Source: Bacteroidota bacterium (lineage in GTDB: Bacteria; Bacteroidota; Rhodothermia; Rhodothermales; UBA10348). Taken from it: a stretch of 5,993 bases of DNA. Of the stretch, positions 1 to 4,967 are shown piece after piece. The notes under the pieces are model-generated. The model was not told the DNA's origin, did no database searches, and saw only the letters and a list, made by a program, of their open reading frames with translations. The stretch spans positions 1 through 5,993 of the forward strand of contig SMXL01000056.1 in NCBI GenBank assembly GCA_004356385.1, written 5' to 3'. The position numbers were made by a program, and so were the translations under genes. The first letter of the stretch is position 1. Each line of letters begins with the position of its first letter.

Positions 1-1
1 T

Positions 2-1015
2 ACGTTCGTTCTTCTCGTCGTGAGTGAAATCTCCCCCAAGCTGCTGGCTACCCGGCACTCGGTCAATTTTAGTCGGAGGGTTTCCTGGCTCCTGATTACA
101 CTCCACCGAATCCTGTATCCAATTTCTTCGTTGATCGCACGATCGATGAATGCCTTCCATCATCGATTCAAATCGGCGAATGGTCGATTGCCTATCTCAG
201 GCGAGGACTTGAAGACCATGGCCGAGATTGGAGCAGCCCATGGAACCATTGAGGAAGAAGAGCGCGAGCTGATTCATTCCATCGTCGAGTTCGGCAACAC
301 AAGCGTTCGGGAAATCATGATCAGCCGATTGGATGTCGTTGCGCTACCCGCCGGAGCCACGATCGCTGAGGCTATCGAAATTATTAAAGCGACCGGCCAC
401 TCGCGCCTCCCTCTATATGTAGAACATCTGGATAACATTCTGGGGATCGTCTATGCGAAGGATTTACTTCGGTACATGACCTCTCATACAAAGGACGACC
501 ATATCGACTGGACCAGCTTGGCCCGTACCCCCATTTTTGTACCACTCGGAAAAAAGCTGGACGACTTACTTCGCGACTTTCAGGCCAGAAAAACCCACCT
601 TGCGCTGGTCGTGGACGAATATGGTGGTACGGCAGGTCTCGTGACCCTGGAAGATGTGCTCGAAGAAATCGTCGGTGAGATCCGGGATGAGCATGATGAG
701 ACCGAGCGAGACCCGTTCGAAAAACTCGACGAAAACGTATATCGGTTTGATGCACGCATCGACCTGGATGAACTGAATGAAGTCGCCGGGACCCATCTTC
801 AAACAGACGACTTTGATTTCGAAACACTTGGCGGCCTCATTTTTCACCTTGCTGGAAAAATTCCAGCTACCGGCGATTCGTTCCGCCACAAGAACCTTCG
901 GATCGAGGTCGAACGCGTTGAAAGTCATCGAATTGTGGACGTTATTATTACGGTTGATCCCGAAGATGAACTGGAATCCGTGGATTCAAAATCAAAAGAC
1001 AGTGGCTCCGAATAA
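2..1015 (+). CDS. CNNM/CorC-HlyC family membrane protein with paired CBS domains (5'-truncated by window edge)
   Basis: A hemolysin-C/CorC-type inner-membrane protein. Relatives are linked to Mg2+/Co2+ transport or resistance, and Bacteroidota homologues include the gliding-associated GldE; the role here is not shown. The reading frame is open from base 2, and the residues before the GTG at 20 read TFVLLV, continuing into SEISPK. That matches the conserved end of a DUF21 (CNNM) domain, usually written ..GE-x-x-PK.., so the gene begins outside the window and GTG 20 is not its start. Of 337 visible residues, about 1-50 are the end of the DUF21 membrane domain. CBS 1 lies near 98-157 (VREIM, then HSRLPLY and ILGIVYAKDLL). 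CBS 2 lies near 172-227 (HLALVVDEYGGTAGLVTLEDVLEEIVGEI). A CorC_HlyC domain lies near 245-318 (DFETLGGLIFHLAGKIP). The last 20 residues are acidic and Ser-rich. The family call is firm; the transported ion is unknown. Confidence 0.93.
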   Translation, partial: TFVLLVVSEISPKLLATRHSVNFSRRVSWLLITLHRILYPISSLIARSMNAFHHRFKSANGRLPISGEDLKTMAEIGAAHGTIEEEERELIHSIVEFGNTSVREIMISRLDVVALPAGATIAEAIEIIKATGHSRLPLYVEHLDNILGIVYAKDLLRYMTSHTKDDHIDWTSLARTPIFVPLGKKLDDLLRDFQARKTHLALVVDEYGGTAGLVTLEDVLEEIVGEIRDEHDETERDPFEKLDENVYRFDARIDLDELNEVAGTHLQTDDFDFETLGGLIFHLAGKIPATGDSFRHKNLRIEVERVESHRIVDVIITVDPEDELESVDSKSKDSGSE

Positions 1016-1089
1016 TCGTATTGCCAGCCGGAATCTTCACCGGATCTCGCTTGTCTCACCCGGTCTACTGGGGTAACTTTGCAGACCTG

Positions 1090-1104
1090 ATTGAAGCCTT
1101 CAAT
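1090..1104. repeat. 15-bp palindrome upstream of purF
   Basis: ATTGAAG and its exact reverse complement CTTCAAT flank a single C. The element lies in the gap between the hemolysin-like gene and purF, 75 bases before the preferred purF ATG. The symmetry would suit a dimeric repressor, but it does not resemble the E. coli PurR operator and no promoter boxes could be matched around it. It may be chance. Confidence 0.3.
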
Positions 1105-1179
1105 TTCTATCGCAAAAAGATCTGACTGGACGCGTTCTGTCGTCCCATATTGAACGCCGTTTTCGACCGGGAAAAACCG

Positions 1180-2682
1180 ATGCGCCGGATCAAAGAGTAC
1201 TGTGGCATCTTTGGCATTTTTAATGCCACCAACGCGGCCAACCACATCTACCTCGGGCTTCATGCACTCCAGCACCGAGGTCAAGAATCCGCGGGTATTG
1301 TGACGTCCGTTTATGACGAGGCAAAGGGAAAGCTGGTTATGCCCACTCACAAGGGAAATGGCCTTGTCCTCGATGTCTTCAGGAAACCGTCTGTCTTCAA
1401 TTCGAAGCTACTGGGAACGTCGGGAATCGGACACAATCGGTATTCGACTTCCGGATCCTCAAAGAACCGGGCCAATATTCAACCCTTCGTTGTTCAATAT
1501 CGTGACGGGAATCTTGCCGTAGCCCACAACGGTAACCTATCGAACGCCCGCGAACTCAGAACAAGTTTTATTGAGCGCGGAACCCTTTTCCAGACGACGA
1601 GCGATACAGAGTTGATTCTTCATCTGATTGCTCAAAGCACTAGAAGGAAACAGGAAGACAAAATTATCGATGCGCTGACACAGGTAGAGGGAGCATTTTC
1701 GCTTGTCTTCTTAACGGATACCTCTTTGATTGCCGTCCGCGACCCGAATGGCTTCCGACCTCTTGCCCTGGGAGCACTCAAAAGTGCGGGACCGAATGGA
1801 ACGACGGCGTATTGCATTGCCAGCGAGACCTGCGCATTTGATCTTGTCGGAGCCGAGTATATCCGAGATGTAGAACCGGGCGAGATTCTGATCATCAACA
1901 GTGACGGATGCGAGAATGGAGAATTTCGAAGTTATCACCTCGCCCGCAATCACGGGATTAGCCAGTGCATCTTCGAGTACGTGTATTTCTCCAGACCTGA
2001 TTCGAAAATATTTGGAGAGATGGTCGATAAGGTGAGACGGAAAATTGGGAAGGAACTCGCGCATGATGCTCCACCGCCTCCTGTTGATAACAACGGTTCC
2101 CGGCCGATCGTGATTTCAGTCCCTGATTCTTCGAATACAGCTACTTTAGGATACGTCACCGAGTGCAGAAAGCTCGGCATCGATTGTCGGTTTGAAATCG
2201 GACTCATCAGGAACCACTATGTAGGAAGGACCTTTATTTCTCCCGGCCAAGATTCGAGGGAAAGCAAGGTTCGTAGCAAGTTCAATTCTGTATCTGGCGT
2301 GCTCCGCGATCGAATTGTGGTGATGGTCGATGATTCGATCGTGCGCGGTACAACCGCGAAGCAGCTGATTCGAATGGTAAAAAAGGCCGGCGCACGAGAA
2401 GTACACTTCAGGGTAGCATCGCCACCAGTGATCAGTCCTTGCTTCTACGGTATGGACTTTCCAAGTCATGAAGAACTATTTGCGACCAGACACGGTTGTG
2501 ACATAGAGAAGATGCGTGATTGGCTCGGGGCGGATTCACTGGCATACCTGTCCATAGAAGGTCTCATTCGTGCGGTGAAATCTGCGAACGAAAGCGACCT
2601 TGGTTACTGCAGCGCTTGCTTCTCGGGCGAGTATCCCGTACCCGTAACTATGGGCGTAACCAAAGACGAAAACGAGTGGTAA
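1180..2682 (+). CDS. purF: Amidophosphoribosyltransferase (glutamine PRPP amidotransferase), Fe-S type
   Basis: Transfers the amide nitrogen of glutamine to PRPP, giving 5-phosphoribosylamine, the first committed step of purine synthesis in the cytoplasm. Numbered from the ATG at 1180 (500 residues), an N-terminal Ntn glutaminase domain starts at the nucleophile Cys8 (EYCGIFGIF), so MRRIKEY would be a cleaved propeptide as in Bacillus subtilis PurF. Further motifs are LQHRGQESAGI, IGHNRYST, HNGNL and RDPNGFRPLALG. The C-terminal phosphoribosyltransferase domain has RNHYVGRTFI and the PRPP loop VVMVDDSIVRGTT near 380-392. Cys263, Cys421, Cys477 and Cys480 match the four [4Fe-4S] ligands of the B. 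subtilis enzyme (contexts SQCIFEYVYFSRPDS, SPCFYGMDF, CSAC). A TTG at 1150 would add ten residues but has no Shine-Dalgarno; GGGA sits shortly before the ATG at 1180, so ATG is preferred. The frame is intact and length is normal. Confidence 0.97.
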   Translation: MRRIKEYCGIFGIFNATNAANHIYLGLHALQHRGQESAGIVTSVYDEAKGKLVMPTHKGNGLVLDVFRKPSVFNSKLLGTSGIGHNRYSTSGSSKNRANIQPFVVQYRDGNLAVAHNGNLSNARELRTSFIERGTLFQTTSDTELILHLIAQSTRRKQEDKIIDALTQVEGAFSLVFLTDTSLIAVRDPNGFRPLALGALKSAGPNGTTAYCIASETCAFDLVGAEYIRDVEPGEILIINSDGCENGEFRSYHLARNHGISQCIFEYVYFSRPDSKIFGEMVDKVRRKIGKELAHDAPPPPVDNNGSRPIVISVPDSSNTATLGYVTECRKLGIDCRFEIGLIRNHYVGRTFISPGQDSRESKVRSKFNSVSGVLRDRIVVMVDDSIVRGTTAKQLIRMVKKAGAREVHFRVASPPVISPCFYGMDFPSHEELFATRHGCDIEKMRDWLGADSLAYLSIEGLIRAVKSANESDLGYCSACFSGEYPVPVTMGVTKDENEW

Positions 2683-2707
2683 ATATCGCTAGGTAGTCGC
2701 GCGATAT
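2683..2707. repeat. Hairpin directly after the purF stop codon
   Basis: Seven-base arms ATATCGC (2683-2689) and GCGATAT (2701-2707) are exact reverse complements around an 11-nt loop. The left arm starts on the base after the purF TAA. There is no T-run after it, so it is not a standard intrinsic terminator; it could protect the 3' end of the purF mRNA or be a protein-binding inverted repeat. Confidence 0.4.
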
Positions 2708-2726
2708 CGGACTCGTATCTACTCAG

Positions 2727-2751
2727 ATTGCTCGGGGTTCTGGTGAGCAAT
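2727..2751. repeat. Second hairpin downstream of purF
   Basis: Arms ATTGCTC (2727-2733) and GAGCAAT (2745-2751) are exact reverse complements around an 11-nt loop, the same 7/11/7 geometry as the hairpin at 2683-2707 but with unrelated sequence. No T-run follows. The function is unknown. It lies about 60 bases before the DnaA-box cluster and could belong to that region. Confidence 0.4.
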
Positions 2752-2813
2752 TGACTCAACTATCTCGACTTTGGAGCGATGATCTATACCAGAATTGGAC
2801 TGTAAAGGTCGAT

Positions 2814-2875
2814 TGTGGATAAGAGGATCAATTTTGTGAACAAGTTGTGAATATTATATATGTGTACTTATATTG
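2814..2875. promoter_or_regulatory. DnaA-box cluster next to an AT-rich tract
   Basis: TGTGGATAA at 2814-2822 is an exact reverse complement of the consensus DnaA box TTATCCACA. Two weaker copies in the same orientation follow: TGTGAACAA (2835-2843) and TGTGAATAT (2846-2854), each with two mismatches. The starts are 21 and 11 bases apart, close to two turns and one turn of the helix, so all three would face the same side of the DNA. The AT-rich stretch 2851-2875 (4 G/C in 25) follows at once and could be an unwinding element. I saw no GAT/TAG trio repeat. The site may be a chromosomal origin, a DnaA-titration site or a DnaA-controlled promoter. No dnaA, dnaN, gyrB or rpmH is in the window, so the origin reading is only a possibility. 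Confidence 0.42.
2834..2862 (+). promoter_or_regulatory. Possible sigma-70-like promoter overlapping the DnaA boxes
   Basis: TTGTGA (2834-2839) and TATATG (2857-2862) are separated by 17 bases, each matching four of six positions of the -35 and -10 consensus. Transcription would start near 2869 and could read the small membrane ORF at 2962-3054 and end at the terminator at 3121-3155. Its overlap with two DnaA-box-like sequences suggests possible DnaA control. AT-rich DNA often yields such matches by chance, and Bacteroidota-type promoters have a different consensus. Confidence 0.22.
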
Positions 2876-2961
2876 CGGCATATCCATTTCGATACCCTAA
2901 CCAGGTTTGTACATTCGAAATACCCCACCGAAGCAACCGAAGCTTAACCGCCGTATCCATC

Positions 2962-3054
2962 ATGCGTAATCCGATTGATCGTGCCATCAGAGCCATGACA
3001 CTTGGAGCAGGAGTTGTTGGTTTGATTCTCTTGATTGTATTCCAATTACTATAG
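2962..3054 (+). CDS. Possible small single-pass membrane protein (30 residues)
   Basis: I do not recognise this product. From the ATG at 2962 it reads MRNPIDRAIRAM followed by about 18 hydrophobic residues (roughly TLGAGVVGLILLIVFQLL) to a TAG stop. A short Arg-rich N-terminus followed by one membrane span is typical of small inner-membrane proteins. The frame extends upstream to an ATG at 2860, but those extra 34 residues look non-coding and overlap the putative promoter and AT-rich tract, so the shorter form is preferred. No Shine-Dalgarno precedes either start. An intrinsic terminator 67 bases after the stop agrees with a short transcript. It may instead be a chance ORF. Confidence 0.4.
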   Translation: MRNPIDRAIRAMTLGAGVVGLILLIVFQLL

Positions 3055-3120
3055 CAATGGCTCAACTACCCCTTTAGAATCGATAGAATCAACATCGTAA
3101 CGACGCCCACCTTGAAGAGA

Positions 3121-3155
3121 AAAAAGCACGGCCGCTTATTGGCCGTGCTTTTTTT
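3121..3155 (+). terminator. Strong intrinsic terminator
   Basis: AAAAAGCACGGCC (3121-3133) pairs perfectly with GGCCGTGCTTTTT (3141-3153) around a 7-nt loop, and the run of seven T ends at 3155. It has a GC-rich stem core and a U-tract, as expected of a Rho-independent terminator. The A-run on the left side means it could also work on the minus strand. It would end transcripts from the small membrane ORF, and any readthrough from purF, and so insulates the glycosyltransferase gene downstream. Confidence 0.92.
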
Positions 3156-3180
3156 ATGGAACAACTATTTCGTCTTATCC

Positions 3181-3214
3181 GGAGGCTAAAATGGCGATTT
3201 TGGCTTCGCTCTAG
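3181..3214 (+). other. Seven-codon mini-ORF with an ideal Shine-Dalgarno sequence
   Basis: GGAGG at 3181-3185 is followed after five bases by ATG (3191), then GCG ATT TTG GCT TCG CTC and a TAG at 3212-3214, encoding MAILASL. This is the best ribosome-binding site in the window, yet it serves only seven codons. It lies between the terminator and the glycosyltransferase start (3300), so it could be a leader peptide, a degraded gene start or chance. The codons show no amino-acid bias of the kind seen in attenuation leaders. Confidence 0.3.
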
Positions 3215-3299
3215 AAATCCTGTTAAAAACTGTTTCGAGCCTCGAGAAGAACGGTTAATTATTTCTCCTGCTATTTGATACCATCTGGCCCGCACCGTC

Positions 3300-4538
3300 T
3301 TGAACAAGTCTACCCGTCTACTTGTTATTGTAAATGTATATCGCCCAGATCTAGGGGGTGGCGTTTTGTTCTCAGATCTGTGCGAAGGATTGGCGGACGC
3401 GGACTTTGAGGTCACTGTTAAGTGTGCATATTCATACTATCCGGAGTGGGTTGACAAGAGTGGCAAGAACGGGTTCCGAATTCGGAGCACGGTGGAGAAC
3501 AAAGTCAGAGTCGAAAGACATGGAATCTATATCCCCACCAATCCAAACAATCTGCTCCAGAGACTCCTTTACGAAGCATCCTTTTACCTGTCCCTTCGTC
3601 GACGACGCCCAGCGTCAAAATCGTTCGATGCCATTCTTGTGATCTGTCCTCTTGTCGGTGCTGTTGCGTATGCAGCTGCCGTCAAGAGAAAAACACGTGC
3701 TCCGCTGTGGCTGAACGTCCAGGATCTTTCTGCTCAAGCCGCTGCCGCGGGTGGAATCTCGAGCAGCGGTATTCTAACTACACTGATGATTCGCGTTCAA
3801 AATTATCTCTTCTCGAAGGCCGATGTATGGAGTACGATTTCGTCTCCTATGGTTGAAGTCCTTGAAGATCTTGGAAGCAGCACAAGGTCAGCGGAATTGA
3901 TCCCCAACTGGTTACACCAGTCACTTGCGAAATCTATTGAAGAGCAGAGCGGTCGGCCGAGACGCGAGAGGTCTAATACGGTGCATCTTTTGTACTCTGG
4001 AAACATTGGGACGAAACAGGATCTTCTCCAATTCTGTCAGCATCTTCATTCTACGCAAATTGATTTTCGACTGCGAATCCAGGGCGATGGCGGTCGTGCT
4101 CCCGAACTTCGAAGTTGGATCGCTTCAGCCGATGACCAACGATTTGAAATGCATGGACTATCCGACGAGTCAGAACTGGCGCGAGCTCTCTTCGATACGG
4201 ACTTCTTTTTAATAACAGAACACCCTGGTATTGGCAGTTCCTTCATCCCGAGTAAACTCATTCCGGGAATCTGTTCAGGTACACCCATTCTCGCAATTTG
4301 CGACAACGATTCACCACTTGGCGACGAAATGGGTCGCTTTGCGCTGGGACCTCAGATAAAGTGGTCGAATCTTGAAGACGTCGACCCCGTATTGAATTCA
4401 GAGATGTTAAATTCGGACGAGTACGAAGTATGGAGTGCAAATACTCTTTCCCGATCGACGTATTATGGCAGAGAACAGGGAATCACTCGCTGTGCCAACC
4501 TGATTCGAACAATGATTGAAAAGTACGAAGATGCTTAA
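3300..4538 (+). CDS. Glycosyltransferase family 4 (WcaI/WbuB-like)
   Basis: A GT-B fold glycosyltransferase of 412 residues, probably adding a sugar from a nucleotide-sugar donor to a lipid-linked polysaccharide or O-antigen/capsule precursor at the inner face of the membrane; the sugar is unknown. The N-terminal domain opens with LLVIVNVYRPDLGGG and has SYYPEW near 45-50 and NVQDLSAQAAAAGG near 139-152, which match the WcaI/WbuB pattern. The linker has ADVWSTISSPM and IPNWL (201-205). The C-terminal donor domain has LLYSGNIGTKQDLL (230-243), LRIQGDGGRAPEL (258-270), and FIPSKLIPGICSGTPILA (315-332), in which PSKL is the conserved donor-site motif. The start is TTG at 3300 with no Shine-Dalgarno; an in-frame stop at 3276-3278 limits any extension, and the first beta strand begins just after it. 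No other polysaccharide gene is nearby. Confidence 0.9.
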   Translation: MNKSTRLLVIVNVYRPDLGGGVLFSDLCEGLADADFEVTVKCAYSYYPEWVDKSGKNGFRIRSTVENKVRVERHGIYIPTNPNNLLQRLLYEASFYLSLRRRRPASKSFDAILVICPLVGAVAYAAAVKRKTRAPLWLNVQDLSAQAAAAGGISSSGILTTLMIRVQNYLFSKADVWSTISSPMVEVLEDLGSSTRSAELIPNWLHQSLAKSIEEQSGRPRRERSNTVHLLYSGNIGTKQDLLQFCQHLHSTQIDFRLRIQGDGGRAPELRSWIASADDQRFEMHGLSDESELARALFDTDFFLITEHPGIGSSFIPSKLIPGICSGTPILAICDNDSPLGDEMGRFALGPQIKWSNLEDVDPVLNSEMLNSDEYEVWSANTLSRSTYYGREQGITRCANLIRTMIEKYEDA

Positions 4539-4562
4539 CCAACGGAATAAGTAAATACAACC

Positions 4563-4967
4563 GTGAGCGAATTGATAATAGTTGGAGATCGTGTGCTGAT
4601 TTCGCCTCATGATGGCGAGCGACAGACGCCGGCAGGACTCGTTCTCCCGGCCTCCGTTGCTGAGCGTGAAAAAGTTCAAATCGGGCGCGTGGTTAGCGTT
4701 GGCCCAGGCTACATCATCCCGAATCCGGAATTCTCGGAAGACGATTCCTGGAAACCTTCGGGCGATGCGATTCGATACTTGCCGCTTCAGGCAAGACCTG
4801 GAGACAACGCCTATTTCCTGAAGAAAGATGCGATCGAAATTACCTATCAGAAACAGGACTACCTGATCGTCCAGCAGTCAGCTATTCTTGCGCTGCTCCG
4901 AGACGATGCGGATGACATCCTGGACAACATTAGCGGTATCGACCAGGAAAAGGGCGTAAACAACTAA
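4563..4967 (+). CDS. GroES-family co-chaperonin-like protein, extended form
   Basis: A 134-residue protein of the chaperonin-10 fold (usual length about 95). Near the N-terminus, VGDRVLI (7-13) is the first strand of GroES, and AGLVLPAS (24-31) aligns with the mobile loop that docks onto GroEL, whose hydrophobic GIVL becomes GLVL here. GRVVSVGPG (41-49) matches the strand and turn before the roof loop. Residues 52-75 are an acidic, longer insert where GroES has a short roof. ARPGDNAYFLKKDAIEITYQKQDYLIVQQSAILALL aligns in outline with the end of GroES, followed by a 20-residue acidic tail. No groEL is adjacent, so this may be a second co-chaperonin rather than the main GroES. The GTG start lies 24 bases after the glycosyltransferase stop, suggesting co-transcription; no clear Shine-Dalgarno is seen. 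Confidence 0.85.
   Translation: MSELIIVGDRVLISPHDGERQTPAGLVLPASVAEREKVQIGRVVSVGPGYIIPNPEFSEDDSWKPSGDAIRYLPLQARPGDNAYFLKKDAIEITYQKQDYLIVQQSAILALLRDDADDILDNISGIDQEKGVNN

Noticed and set aside
20..22. GTG at 20 as the start of the hemolysin-like gene
   Set aside because: The frame is open to base 2 and the preceding residues TFVLLV complete the conserved DUF21 ending, so the gene starts outside the window.
1150..1152. TTG at 1150 as the purF start
   Set aside because: It has no ribosome-binding site and adds ten residues before a normal-looking short propeptide; ATG at 1180 fits the family better. It cannot be fully excluded.
384..1350. Minus-strand open frames opposite the hemolysin-like gene and the start of purF (384-827, 566-928, 925-1350)
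   Set aside because: They lie antisense to well-supported genes, match no known family and their composition mirrors the sense codons.
2683..2751. purF intrinsic terminator made by the two hairpins
   Set aside because: Neither stem is followed by a T-run, so they do not meet the usual criteria; the first strong terminator is at 3121-3155.
2860..2862. ATG at 2860 as the start of a 64-residue protein
   Set aside because: The extra 34 residues look non-coding, overlap the AT-rich tract and possible promoter, and have no Shine-Dalgarno.
3075..3090. Direct repeat TAGAATC (3075-3081 and 3084-3090)
   Set aside because: Only two short copies, no further units and no association with a known element; probably chance.
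3175..3183. Fourth DnaA box TTATCCGGA upstream of the glycosyltransferase
   Set aside because: It has two mismatches in the most conserved end of the box, lies over 300 bases from the cluster and is isolated.
3803..4679. Minus- and plus-strand frames overlapping the glycosyltransferase
   Set aside because: All overlap a clear GT4 gene in other frames and show no recognisable motifs.
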